Origin: Paenibacillus antibioticophila
GTDB lineage: Bacteria; Bacillota; Bacilli; Paenibacillales; Paenibacillaceae
Direction of reading: 5' to 3'
Assembly (NCBI RefSeq): GCF_000455265.1
Contig: NZ_HG005144.1
Location: forward strand, 1-64,000
Length of the DNA stretch: 64,000 nucleotides
Part shown: positions 8,136-15,796 of the stretch, in pieces
Position numbering within the stretch: the stretch's first letter is position 1
How the letters are laid out: each line of letters opens with the position of its first letter
Translations under genes and position numbers: made by a program
The notes under the pieces: generated by a model
The model's database searches: none
Told to the model about the DNA's origin: nothing
Seen by the model: only the letters and a program-made list of their open reading frames with translations

Positions 8136-8168
8136 AAAAAAGACCCGACATTTGAAATGTCAGGTCTT
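8136..8168 (-). terminator. terminator of the FMN-binding lipoprotein gene
   Basis: AAGACCTGACATTT pairs with AAATGTCGGGTCTT (one G-T pair) on the minus strand, followed by a T-run. It directly abuts the cysH promoter. Confidence 0.9.
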
Positions 8169-8187
8169 ATCATTTTGTTGCAAATGA

Positions 8188-9066
8188 TTATTCTGCAATC
8201 GTTATAGCCTTCGTAGATGTATCACCGATCTCAGCCATATCGTCCAAAGCCGCTTCTACAAGGGCATGGAAATTATTCGAAGAGGTTGTAGCGCCAGTAA
8301 TGACATCTACGTCACCGATCAATTGCTTATCGATCAGTTGTTGTTCAAGCTCGGCTGTATATTTCTCAGGATAAGTTCCGGATTGCGGCTCCATCGCTGC
8401 TTTATATTCTGCGTTTTCTGTTTTCATCGCGCCTTCTTCATTCACATAATCAAAATTCACAGAATCAATCTTATGGTCCTTGATTACCAATTCGATAAAC
8501 GGCTTCCAGCCATGTGCGTCGAATGCATCAGCCTCTACCTTGTAGGTACCATCTTCATACAGGTTCACCACTGCATCGCTTGTATCGCCGGTCTTTGCTT
8601 TTTCAAGCGCTGCGGCAGCAAGCTCGTTGAAGTTTCTGGAGGAATGCGTTGCACCGGATACTACATCCACTTTATCCGCAGACTGCACACTTACCAGATT
8701 CTCTCCGAGCTTATCGAATGCTTCACGAGGAGTCATTTTATTGACATTCTCAAACGCCTTTGAATAGTTCTCGTCATTGGTTCTCAAGTCACCGTTTTCG
8801 TTCGTGTAATCGTAGTAGGCCTTCTCCACCTTACCGTCTTTCACAGTAATTTCTACGTAAGCTATCCAGTTGCGAACATCCTTACGATCGTAGATGCCCT
8901 TGTAAGTACCGTCTACATACGTACCTGCGCTTGTCTCTGTCGTGGCAGGTGGATTGGCACCGTTATCCGCGCCATCAGCAGCATTGTTAGTTGCTTTATT
9001 GCCGCCGCAGGCTGTCAGTGCAGCCATAAGCAATACTACCGTGCTAATCAAGATCGCTTTCTTCAT
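8188..9066 (-). CDS. exported lipoprotein with two FMN-binding domains (PplA-like)
   Basis: The product has 292 residues. It has a lipoprotein signal with LTAC (cysteine 20), an Asn/Asp/Ala-rich linker to about 48, then two similar domains of about 120 residues. Each starts with an (E/D)DGTY(K)-like strand and ends in a flavinylation-type motif: VSGATHSS (SGAT at 137-140) and ITGATTSS (TGAT at 257-260). In such proteins FMN is joined to the motif Thr by ApbE; Listeria PplA, also double-domain, carries electrons outside the cell in flavin-based extracellular electron transfer. No apbE, ndh2 or quinone gene is adjacent. Its promoter carries an Fnr/CRP-like site, suggesting use at low oxygen. 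The fold and motifs are firm; the pathway is inferred. Confidence 0.85.
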   Translation of the reverse strand: MKKAILISTVVLLMAALTACGGNKATNNAADGADNGANPPATTETSAGTYVDGTYKGIYDRKDVRNWIAYVEITVKDGKVEKAYYDYTNENGDLRTNDENYSKAFENVNKMTPREAFDKLGENLVSVQSADKVDVVSGATHSSRNFNELAAAALEKAKTGDTSDAVVNLYEDGTYKVEADAFDAHGWKPFIELVIKDHKIDSVNFDYVNEEGAMKTENAEYKAAMEPQSGTYPEKYTAELEQQLIDKQLIGDVDVITGATTSSNNFHALVEAALDDMAEIGDTSTKAITIAE

Positions 9067-9103
9067 GTTTTATCCCCCATTGAATAAAATTGTTGATATT
9101 GGA

Positions 9104-9146
9104 AGTTTATCACCAGTTATTCTAATCGTATGTGAAAATAATCACC
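9104..9146 (-). promoter_or_regulatory. Fnr/CRP-like operator and class II promoter
   Basis: TGTGA-N6-TCACC spans 9131-9146. Its centre lies between 9138 and 9139. The best -10 on the minus strand is TAAACT (9104-9109), placing +1 at about 9097 and the operator centre at -41.5, the classic class II activator position. There is no recognisable -35. A second overlapping inverted TCACC...TGTGA (9142-9156) follows. B. subtilis Fnr uses TGTGA-N6-TCACT-like sites. The regulator itself is not in the window. Confidence 0.6.
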
Positions 9147-9177
9147 TATTATGTGAAAAAATGCTCATTGTATACAT

Positions 9178-9207
9178 AAAAAACCTCCGTGCCAAAATTG
9201 GCCGGAG
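9178..9207 (-). terminator. terminator of rplM-rpsI
   Basis: CCTCCGGCCAA pairs with TTGGCACGGAGG (one bulged A) on the minus strand and is followed by six T. Confidence 0.88.
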
Positions 9208-9234
9208 GCTCTGCATTCCTGTGGTCCAGGAATA

Positions 9235-9627
9235 TTAACGTTTCGAGAATTGTGGTGCGCGACGAGCGGCTTTGAGACCGTATTTCTTACGTTCCTTCAT
9301 ACGTGGATCACGAGTCAGGAAGCCCGCTTTCTTCAGAGCAGGACGGAATTCAGGGTCAGCCTTCAGCAATGCACGGGAAATACCGTGACGGATTGCGCCT
9401 GCTTGACCAGAGATACCGCCGCCATGAGCGATTACGATTACATCGTAGTTGCCCAATGTTTCAGTCAGGTTCAAAGGTTGTTTAACGATCAGTTTGAGAG
9501 TTTCCAAACCGAAATATTCGTTGATATCGCGTTTATTGATGACAATGCGTCCTTCACCCGGTACAAGGCGAACACGAGCTACCGAATGTTTACGACGACC
9601 TGTCCCATAGTATTGTACTTGTGCCAT
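9235..9627 (-). CDS. rpsI: 30S ribosomal protein S9
   Basis: The product has 130 residues, the usual length. S9 sits in the head of the 30S subunit, and its C-terminal tail reaches P-site tRNA. The tail ends in the conserved APQFSKR, and the glycine-rich GGGISGQAGAIRHGISRALL block is present. It follows rplM by 20 bases, forming the standard L13-S9 operon, and ends at a strong terminator. Confidence 0.98.
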   Translation of the reverse strand: MAQVQYYGTGRRKHSVARVRLVPGEGRIVINKRDINEYFGLETLKLIVKQPLNLTETLGNYDVIVIAHGGGISGQAGAIRHGISRALLKADPEFRPALKKAGFLTRDPRMKERKKYGLKAARRAPQFSKR

Positions 9628-9647
9628 GAAACTGTCCTCCCTTTTAA

Positions 9648-10085
9648 TTATCCGCGAAGTTCGTAAACTTCAGGTTTTTGTGCTGCATGTGGATGCTCTG
9701 TGCCGGCATAAACTTTCAGTCTGAGCTTCATCTTCTCGCCTTGACGAGTCTTAGGCAGCATACCGAATACAGCAGATTCAAGTACACGCTCAGGTTTTGT
9801 ATTCAAAAGATCCTTGGCTACAGTAACTTTCAAGCCGCCTGGATGCAGGGAGTGACGATAGTACTTCTTGTTCTCCAGCTTCTTGCCAGTCAAAGTAATC
9901 TTCTCAGCATTGATGATGATAACGAAGTCACCGCCATCAACGTGTGGAGTAAATTGTGGTTTGTGCTTGCCGCGGATCAGAGCAGCGGCTTCACTTGCCA
10001 AACGGCCAAGTGTCTTGCCTTCGGCATCAATAATGTGCCAATTGCGCTCAACTTCGTTTGGCTTCGCCATATAGGTGGTACGCAT
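9648..10085 (-). CDS. rplM: 50S ribosomal protein L13
   Basis: The product has 145 residues. L13 is an early 50S assembly protein. Family blocks WHIIDAEGKTLGRLASEAA and GDFVIIINAEKI are visible. The ATG at 10085 (MRTTYMAKPNE) is set by AAGGAGGATC 7 bases upstream; an earlier in-frame start would place the site inside the gene. It is the first gene of the rplM-rpsI operon behind a long leader. Confidence 0.98.
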   Translation of the reverse strand: MRTTYMAKPNEVERNWHIIDAEGKTLGRLASEAAALIRGKHKPQFTPHVDGGDFVIIINAEKITLTGKKLENKKYYRHSLHPGGLKVTVAKDLLNTKPERVLESAVFGMLPKTRQGEKMKLRLKVYAGTEHPHAAQKPEVYELRG

Positions 10086-10273
10086 GTAAAGATCCTCCTT
10101 CATTCTCGTCCGAAATGGTTCATGGATGCGAGTCTCAAGCCGATGTAACAGCTGGATTGCCCGCGTTCACACTTTATCTTCGATCGTTGTCATATTCGTA
10201 GTTAGGTAGTTCTCAGTTCTTGCAATGCGGTCTTCTCAACTGGGGGCCGTGGGATAGCCGTCAAGAAAACACA
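10086..10273 (-). promoter_or_regulatory. long 5' leader of rplM, possible L13 autoregulatory RNA
   Basis: About 187 bases separate the predicted start near 10273 from the rplM ATG, far more than a ribosome-binding site needs. L13 leaders are known regulatory RNAs in Firmicutes. I see local pairing such as CAGTT with AACTG about 20 bases apart, but cannot confirm the L13-leader fold by eye. Confidence 0.4.
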
Positions 10274-10279
10274 ACTTAT

Positions 10280-10308
10280 ATTTTACAGTAACGAACGCAC
10301 TTCCGCAA
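10280..10308 (-). promoter_or_regulatory. sigma-A promoter of rplM-rpsI
   Basis: TTGCGG (10303-10308), a 17-base spacer and TAAAAT (10280-10285) on the minus strand, just after the stop codon of the upstream zinc-protein gene. Confidence 0.7.
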
Positions 10309-10314
10309 GTATTT

Positions 10315-10680
10315 TTAATCAAAAAGATCCCCAAACACGTCCAGCACATTTTTCTTCTTTTTATGCTTAGGATAGCCTTTATAATTCTCCTTATAGTTGC
10401 GATCCTGAGGGTATCCCTGATTCTGCGGATAGCCTTGGTTTGGCGGATAGTTTGGATGCTGCTGCTGATGTCTAGGGTCCATCTGTTGACCATATCCGTC
10501 ATATCCCCGGCTTTCTTCCCATTCTCGATAAGACGGTCGAATATCATTGATCTCCTTGAGCAACTTCTCCAGTTCCCCGCGGTCCAGCCAGACTCCTTTA
10601 CAATCAGGGCATACATCAATCAATACTCCGTCCTTCTCAACCTCACGCATCCGGACATCATTGCATACTGGACATTTCAT
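10315..10680 (-). CDS. TFIIB-type zinc-ribbon protein
   Basis: The product has 121 residues. An N-terminal zinc ribbon has cysteines 3, 6, 24 and 27, with the family signature CPDCKGVWLDRGELEKL (zf-TFIIB). A Gln/Pro/Tyr/Asn-rich disordered middle follows (NQGYPQNQGYPQ-type repeats), then a Lys-rich segment and an acidic C-terminus (DVFGDLFD). The cellular role of these small bacterial proteins is not known. The start is set by GGAGGACGAGCTC just upstream. It lies between truA and rplM and may be part of the truA transcript. Confidence 0.85.
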   Translation of the reverse strand: MKCPVCNDVRMREVEKDGVLIDVCPDCKGVWLDRGELEKLLKEINDIRPSYREWEESRGYDGYGQQMDPRHQQQHPNYPPNQGYPQNQGYPQDRNYKENYKGYPKHKKKKNVLDVFGDLFD

Positions 10681-10756
10681 GAGCTCGTCCTCCGTTAATT
10701 AGAATAATTTTGTTCTTGTACTAATTACGAAGAAACTCAGCTGCGGTTGCAGCATT

Positions 10757-11587
10757 TTACTCATCGTCCTCGTGATCTTCTGTATCGGTCCATTCGGATT
10801 GCTCAGATGCCGGCGAGCTGAAATCATATTCCACATTCCATAGCATAAGACCCTTGCTCTCTGCCGTCGGTCCAGCGGCTGCGCGATCTTTCGCCGCAAG
10901 GATGCTTTTCATATCCTCCGGGGTCCGTTTGCCCTCTCCCATCTGAAGCAACGTGCCCACAATAATACGCACCATATGCTGCAGAAAGCCATTCCCTGTC
11001 ACATATAGGTGAATGACTCCCTGCTCATGACTTCCTGCCGCAAGCTCGCTCTGCTCGACCTCAAGGCGCGCCTCAAGGATAGTCCGAACATGGCTCGTCT
11101 TCGTGGAGTGTCTGGAGGCAAAGGAGGTGAAGTCATAGGTTCCAACGAGGTGCTCCAATCCCTGACGCATCGCCTCCACGTCAAGCTTGCCGGGATGGTG
11201 CAGCTGATATCTCCTGACAAAAATATCAGGGACACGGTTCCCGTTGATCGAATAACGATACGTCTTCCGCTTCGCTGAACGTCTGGCGTGGAACTCCAGC
11301 GGCACCTCGATGATTTCGATTATTCTTATGTCTTCCGGAAGACGGCCATTCAGGGCAAGGCGCCATCTCTCCAGCGGAATAATAGAATTCGTATGAAAGT
11401 GAAACACCTGTGCCCTGGCATGAACGCCGGCATCCGTACGTCCCGAGCCATGGATCTTGATCGCTTCTCCCGTCAATTGAAGCAAAGCATGCTCAATCGC
11501 ATCCTGTACCGTATTTCCTCCTGGCTGCGTCTGAAATCCGTAATAGGCCGTGCCGTCATAGCTGACCGTTGCCAATAAATTGCGCAA
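10757..11587 (-). CDS. truA: tRNA pseudouridine(38-40) synthase TruA
   Basis: The product has 276 residues. It converts U38-U40 in the anticodon stem of many tRNAs to pseudouridine. The catalytic aspartate is in GSGRTDAGVHA, and the C-terminal FLQHMVRIIVGTLLQMGEG block is typical. The start is a TTG (MRNLLATVSYDG) six bases after GGGGGTGA. In B. subtilis, truA precedes rplM in the same cluster; here a zinc-ribbon gene is interposed. Confidence 0.95.
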   Translation of the reverse strand: MRNLLATVSYDGTAYYGFQTQPGGNTVQDAIEHALLQLTGEAIKIHGSGRTDAGVHARAQVFHFHTNSIIPLERWRLALNGRLPEDIRIIEIIEVPLEFHARRSAKRKTYRYSINGNRVPDIFVRRYQLHHPGKLDVEAMRQGLEHLVGTYDFTSFASRHSTKTSHVRTILEARLEVEQSELAAGSHEQGVIHLYVTGNGFLQHMVRIIVGTLLQMGEGKRTPEDMKSILAAKDRAAAGPTAESKGLMLWNVEYDFSSPASEQSEWTDTEDHEDDE

Positions 11588-11607
11588 GCAAATTCACCCC
11601 CGCATTC

Positions 11608-11809
11608 CTATATAGGTTGAACTAATACCTTTTACGTTTAGAGGGCAACGTGTAGAGTGTTCTTACGATCGCTGTTGTTCGCGGATTTCTCTGATTGAAC
11701 TAAGATATGATACGGTAGAAATCCACTCGCAAAGGCGAACGCTTCCGCTTCTTCAGCACACTCCACACTTTTGCCCCTTTCTACGTAGTTTTTAGTTCAA
11801 CCTATATAG
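11608..11809. repeat. 202-bp imperfect palindrome with perfect 17-bp terminal inverted repeats
   Basis: The ends CTATATAGGTTGAACTA and its exact complement frame the element, which pairs imperfectly along much of its length (for example AGAGTG with CACTC, and GATTTCT with AGAAATC). There is no open reading frame of note. It fills most of the rplQ-truA gap and looks like a MITE or large REP-type element. The core at 11718-11757 recurs at 27657-27696 and 28323-28360. Confidence 0.75.
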
Positions 11810-11833
11810 TTAACTATTCATACAATAAAATAA

Positions 11834-11884
11834 CAAAAAACTCTCTACGGCCAAGCCTTTAGCGGCAAGCCGTCAGAGAGTTTA
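11834..11884 (-). terminator. terminator of the alpha operon
   Basis: On the minus strand, AACTCTCTGACGGC pairs with GCCGTAGAGAGTT (one mismatch), with an inner stem, followed by a T-run. It lies 26 bases after rplQ. Confidence 0.9.
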
Positions 11885-11909
11885 ACGTTGCTTAGGGATC
11901 CTCCCCTAA

Positions 11910-12275
11910 TTAAGCACGGTCTACCAATTCCAAGTAAACCATAGGGGCGGAGTCGCCGCGGCGTGGTCCAAGCTTCAGGATACGAGTGTATCCGCCTGGA
12001 CGCTCGGAGTAGCGAGGTGCAATTTCCGAGAACAGCTTCTGGATTGCATCCTGCTGACCGTCGATTGATTCGCGGCGCACATATGCAGCCACTTGACGAC
12101 GAGCATGCAGATCTCCACGCTTAGCCTTGGTGATCAGCTTTTCAGCGATCGAGCGAATTTCCTTCGCTTTCGCTTCCGTTGTTTGGATGCGTTCGTATAA
12201 GAACAGGTCGGTTACCAGATCACGGAACAAAGCTTTACGCGCACTGGAATCGCGGCCCAACTTTTGATATGCCAT
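11910..12275 (-). CDS. rplQ: 50S ribosomal protein L17
   Basis: The product has 121 residues, the short bacterial form. L17 lies near the polypeptide exit on the solvent side of the 50S subunit. The conserved N-terminus MAYQKLGRDSSARKALFRDLVT and the C-terminal GYTRILKLGPRRGD are present. It is the last gene of the alpha operon, 37 bases after rpoA. Confidence 0.98.
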   Translation of the reverse strand: MAYQKLGRDSSARKALFRDLVTDLFLYERIQTTEAKAKEIRSIAEKLITKAKRGDLHARRQVAAYVRRESIDGQQDAIQKLFSEIAPRYSERPGGYTRILKLGPRRGDSAPMVYLELVDRA

Positions 12276-12312
12276 GAGTTTTCCCTCCTTCGCTAGAACG
12301 ATTCAAGCAGGA

Positions 12313-13257
12313 TTATTCTTCCGTACGAAGACCCAAACCAAGCTCTTCAAGCTTCTCTTGAACTTCCTCCAAAGACTTGCGACCAAGGTTGCGCACCTTC
12401 ATCATATCTTCTTCCGTCTTCGTGGTCAGTTCTTGTACCGTGTTAATTCCGGCACGCTTGAGGCAGTTATAGGAACGAACGGAGAGATCGAGCTCTTCAA
12501 TCGTCATTTCAAGAACTTTTTCTTTCTTGTCTTCTTCTTTTTCGACCATGATTTCCGCGTCCTTCGCTTCGTCCGTTAACCCGACGAACAGGAAGAGATG
12601 CTCGGTCAAAATCTTGGCACCGAGACTTACCGCTTCTTCAGGTCTGATGCTGCCATCGGTCCATACTTCAAGCGTCAGCTTGTCGTAGTTGGTCACTTGG
12701 CCAACACGTGTATTTTCTACTACGTAATTGACGCGAGCAATCGGGGTATAGATCGAATCGACAGGAATGACACCAATCGGTTGATCATCCCGTTTATTCC
12801 GATCTGCCTGAACATAACCACGACCGCGGCCGGCATAAATGCGCATGTGAAGTCTGGAGCCCGGCTCCAAGGTTGCAATGTGAAGATCCGGGTTCAAAAT
12901 TTCGACATCGCTGTCCGCACGGATATCTCCCGCCGTAATGACGCCTTCGCCTTCCGCATCGATTTCGAGAATCTTCTCTTCATCGGAGTGGATTTTGAGC
13001 GAAAGTGCCTTCAGGTTCAGAATGATTTCCGTGACGTCTTCCATTACACCTGGAATGGTCGCGAATTCATGCAGAACACCATCGATTTGGACCGAGGTTA
13101 CCGCAGCACCCGGTAGAGAAGAGAGCAAAATCCGGCGAAGCGAGTTGCCCAGTGTCGTGCCATATCCACGCTCAAGTGGTTCTACTACAAATTTCCCATA
13201 GGTGCCGTTATCGCTAACTTCTACGGTCTCGATTTTCGGCTTTTCGATTTCTATCAC
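12313..13257 (-). CDS. rpoA: RNA polymerase alpha subunit
   Basis: The product has 314 residues: an N-terminal dimerisation and assembly domain (about 1-230), a short acidic/Lys linker (EKEEDKKEKV), and a C-terminal DNA- and activator-binding domain (about 245-314, with LDLSVRSYNCLKRAGI and NLGRKSLEEV). The start is GTG (MIEIEKPKIE) after AAGGAGGGG. A gap of 131 bases separates it from rpsK, large enough for an internal promoter, though I see no clear one. Confidence 0.98.
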   Translation of the reverse strand: MIEIEKPKIETVEVSDNGTYGKFVVEPLERGYGTTLGNSLRRILLSSLPGAAVTSVQIDGVLHEFATIPGVMEDVTEIILNLKALSLKIHSDEEKILEIDAEGEGVITAGDIRADSDVEILNPDLHIATLEPGSRLHMRIYAGRGRGYVQADRNKRDDQPIGVIPVDSIYTPIARVNYVVENTRVGQVTNYDKLTLEVWTDGSIRPEEAVSLGAKILTEHLFLFVGLTDEAKDAEIMVEKEEDKKEKVLEMTIEELDLSVRSYNCLKRAGINTVQELTTKTEEDMMKVRNLGRKSLEEVQEKLEELGLGLRTEE

Positions 13258-13388
13258 GAAAGTACCCCTCCTTCAAACGTCGTTCCTTACAAACGGTCAT
13301 GTGATTCTTGAAGTCTATCATGTAGTATGCCTAAACAACCATTGTTACCAATTATGATGTTGTTATACCACACTAGAGGCGGCTTCAA

Positions 13389-13784
13389 TTATACACGACG
13401 GCGTTTTGGAGGACGGCAACCGTTATGAGGAATTGGAGTCACGTCTTTAATCATGTTTACTTCAAGGCCCGCAGCTTGCAAGGAGCGGATAGCGGCTTCA
13501 CGGCCGGCTCCAGGACCTTTAACCATAACTTCGACGCTCTTCATGCCATGTTCCATAGCGGCTTTTGCAGCCGATTCCGCAGCCATTTGAGCGGCGAACG
13601 GAGTCGATTTACGGGAACCCTTAAATCCAAGACCGCCGGAGCTTGCCCAGGAAATTGCGTTACCGTGCGGATCCGTAATGGTGACGATCGTGTTATTGAA
13701 GGTGGAGCGGATATGTGCCACACCGGATTCAATATTTTTACGGTCACGACGTTTTGTACGTACGACCTTTTTTGGTTTAGCCAT
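13389..13784 (-). CDS. rpsK: 30S ribosomal protein S11
   Basis: The product has 131 residues. S11 is on the 30S platform near the E site and the mRNA exit. The conserved FNNTIVTITDPHGNAISWASSG and the C-terminal PHNGCRPPKRRRV are present. It follows rpsM by 19 bases. Confidence 0.98.
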   Translation of the reverse strand: MAKPKKVVRTKRRDRKNIESGVAHIRSTFNNTIVTITDPHGNAISWASSGGLGFKGSRKSTPFAAQMAAESAAKAAMEHGMKSVEVMVKGPGAGREAAIRSLQAAGLEVNMIKDVTPIPHNGCRPPKRRRV

Positions 13785-13803
13785 TGTCTGTTATCCCTCC
13801 TTC

Positions 13804-14172
13804 TTATTTCTTCTTGTTCGCTACTGTACGACGAGGACCCTTACGAGTACGAGCATTCGTCTTAGTACGTTGTCCGCGAACAGGCAAGCCGCGACGATGA
13901 CGAACACCGCGGTAGCAGCCAATTTCAATCAGACGCTTAATATTTAAGGAAATTTCACGACGCAGGTCACCTTCAACCTTAACCGTTTTGTCGATCGTTT
14001 CGCGTAGTTTGCTAACCTCATCTTCCGTCAAATCACGAACACGAGTGTTCGGACTGATGCCTGTCTCGGACAGGATTTTCTGGGAAGTCGTTTTACCGAT
14101 TCCGAAAATGTAAGTCAAGGCGATCTCAACGCGCTTATCACGTGGCAAATCCACACCAGCTATACGTGCCAT
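13804..14172 (-). CDS. rpsM: 30S ribosomal protein S13
   Basis: The product has 122 residues. S13 sits at the top of the 30S head, bridges to the 50S subunit, and touches P-site tRNA with its basic tail (GQRTKTNARTRKGPRRTVANKKK). The N-terminus MARIAGVDLPRDKRVEIALTYI is typical. It follows rpmJ by 20 bases. Confidence 0.98.
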   Translation of the reverse strand: MARIAGVDLPRDKRVEIALTYIFGIGKTTSQKILSETGISPNTRVRDLTEDEVSKLRETIDKTVKVEGDLRREISLNIKRLIEIGCYRGVRHRRGLPVRGQRTKTNARTRKGPRRTVANKKK

Positions 14173-14192
14173 TTTACGCTACACCCCCTTCT

Positions 14193-14306
14193 TTAACCTT
14201 GTTTTTGTTTGTGTTTCGGATTTTCGCAAATCACCATAACATTGCCTTTGCGACGAATGACTTTGCATTTTTCGCAGATAGGCTTCACAGAAGGTCTTAC
14301 CTTCAT
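14193..14306 (-). CDS. rpmJ: 50S ribosomal protein L36
   Basis: The product has 37 residues, beginning MKVRPSVKPICEKCK and ending KHKQKQG. Zinc ligands C11, C14, C27 and H32 are all present, so this is the zinc-binding (C+) form. GGAGG lies 7-8 bases before the ATG. It stands between infA and rpsM as in other Bacillales. Confidence 0.96.
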   Translation of the reverse strand: MKVRPSVKPICEKCKVIRRKGNVMVICENPKHKQKQG

Positions 14307-14323
14307 GTTGATTACCTCCTAAA

Positions 14324-14422
14324 AGTTTTACGAATGTAAAACTAGCTTCGAAAGCCTTTGCTTAGTTTAGCGGAGCAAATTCTCTTCGTAAGGATCAGCT
14401 CTGCTTTACGAATGTAAAACCC
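14324..14422. repeat. pair of short palindromes in the infA-rpmJ gap
   Basis: AGTTTTAC-GAAT-GTAAAACT (14324-14343) is a perfect 8-bp inverted repeat. TTTAC-GAAT-GTAAA recurs at 14407-14419 inside the same flanking words. The infA-rpmJ gap is about 195 bases. The function is unknown. Confidence 0.7.
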
Positions 14423-14502
14423 GTATTGGGAGCACATTTAGATGTTCTAAATTACTCAACCTGAATATCATAACACATATTTATTCCAAATGGTATTGGA
14501 AT

Positions 14503-14718
14503 CTATTTACGATACGTAATACGACCTTTAGTTAGGTCATAAGGCGACAATTGAACAACAACTTTGTCTCCTGTCAGAATCCGGATAAAGTGCATACGCA
14601 GCTTGCCGGATACATGAGCAAGAATTTGATGTCCGTTTTCCAGTTCTACTTTAAAGGTAGCATTCGGCAACGGCTCAATAACCGTACCTTCGACTTCAAT
14701 TACATCTTCCTTGGCCAC
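14503..14718 (-). CDS. infA: translation initiation factor IF-1
   Basis: The product has 71 residues forming one S1/OB-fold domain. IF-1 binds the 30S A site during initiation. The sequence VIEVEGTVIEPLPNATFKVELENGH and the ending KGRITYRK are typical. The GTG at 14718 is preferred over an ATG two codons earlier because AAAGGGG lies 7 bases upstream of the GTG. This matches the family N-terminus MAKxDVIE. Confidence 0.96.
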   Translation of the reverse strand: MAKEDVIEVEGTVIEPLPNATFKVELENGHQILAHVSGKLRMHFIRILTGDKVVVQLSPYDLTKGRITYRK

Positions 14719-14720
14719 TG

Positions 14721-15035
14721 TCATTCCCCTTTCTCTTCGGCATTGGAGCCCTCAGCCTGACGAAATGCTTGAACCGCGTAACGCAGCTTGGCATTTGTCA
14801 CTCTGCCGCTCTCTTGCAAACTATGAACAACTTCGCTGCTGATCATCGGCTGGAGGTTAAGGTGCTGAATGTTTTTACGTTTAGGTTGATCGAATTTGCG
14901 TTTGTCTCCGTCTGCAATGAGGACGAATTTCTCATCCACAATTCCGACGATCACATAAACCGCTTCAGCATCTCTGCCCTTTAAAGCTTTCACCAATTGA
15001 CCGATCTGCGCCTCTGTGCTGTGCTTCAAGCTCAT
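14721..15035 (-). CDS. KOW-domain ribosome-associated protein (YbzG / L14e-like)
   Basis: The product has about 104 residues with a KOW-type N-terminal domain (GQLVKALKGRDAEAVYVIVGIVDEKFVLIADGDKRKFDQPKRKN). In Bacillales this gene lies between map and infA; it is assumed to bind RNA or the ribosome. Start choice is uncertain. An ATG at 15035 immediately follows the map stop and has no room for a ribosome-binding site, while a TTG three codons on is better spaced from AGGTGA. Confidence 0.85.
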   Translation of the reverse strand: MSLKHSTEAQIGQLVKALKGRDAEAVYVIVGIVDEKFVLIADGDKRKFDQPKRKNIQHLNLQPMISSEVVHSLQESGRVTNAKLRYAVQAFRQAEGSNAEEKGE

Positions 15036-15038
15036 CAC

Positions 15039-15791
15039 CTACGCATCCAGTTTAGTGAAAATCTCAAGACCATCCGGCGTAACTGCTACTGTATGCTCAA
15101 AATGAGCGCACAGTGATCCGTCAACCGTTACCACAGTCCAATTATCTTCCAACGTTCTTACGTACCGTTTACCGGCGTTAACCATCGGCTCGATTGCCAG
15201 TACCATGCCAGGCTTAAGCCGTGGCCCCCGATCCGGACTTCCGTAGTTCGGAATTTGCGGCTCCTCATGCAGATCCTTGCCGATCCCGTGACCGACATAT
15301 TCCCGCACGACGGAGAATCCCGCATCCTCAATGAACTGCTGGATCGCATGCGAAATAGTATACAAGCGTACATCAGGTTTGACCAGTGCCAGACCGGCAT
15401 AGAGGGAGCCTTCAGTCACATCCAGAAGCCGCTGGGCTTCTTCGGATATTTGACCTACCGGATATGTCCAAGCCGAGTCTCCATGGAAACCACGGAATTC
15501 CGCACCGATATCAAGCGTGATGATGTCGCCTTCGTTCAATTTGCGTTTGCCGGGAAAACCGTGTACCAATTCTTCATTGACTGAAGCACAGATGCTAGAA
15601 GGAAAACCGTTATATCCCTTGAAAGAAGGCACCGCATGTTGACTGCGAATGAATTTATCGGCGATCTGATCGAGTTCCCCCGTCGTAATTCCCGGCTCAA
15701 TCGACTTAGCAATCAGTCTGTGCGTTTCCGCTACAATTCGTCCCGCTTCGCGCATAAAGCCCAGTTCCGTTTCGGATTTACAAATGATCAT
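15039..15791 (-). CDS. map: methionine aminopeptidase, type I
   Basis: The product has 250 residues with the pita-bread fold. It removes the initiator methionine from nascent proteins using two metal ions. Ligand-bearing blocks are visible: TLDIGAEFRGFHGDSAWTY (aspartates), GHGIGKDLHEEP (histidine), AIEPMV and the C-terminal EHTVAVT (glutamates). It follows adk by five bases, as in the secY-adk-map arrangement. Confidence 0.97.
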   Translation of the reverse strand: MIICKSETELGFMREAGRIVAETHRLIAKSIEPGITTGELDQIADKFIRSQHAVPSFKGYNGFPSSICASVNEELVHGFPGKRKLNEGDIITLDIGAEFRGFHGDSAWTYPVGQISEEAQRLLDVTEGSLYAGLALVKPDVRLYTISHAIQQFIEDAGFSVVREYVGHGIGKDLHEEPQIPNYGSPDRGPRLKPGMVLAIEPMVNAGKRYVRTLEDNWTVVTVDGSLCAHFEHTVAVTPDGLEIFTKLDA

Positions 15792-15796
15792 TACAC

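Noticed and set aside
11608..11809. Insertion sequence
   Set aside because: It has terminal inverted repeats but no transposase frame, so it is listed as a repeat element only.
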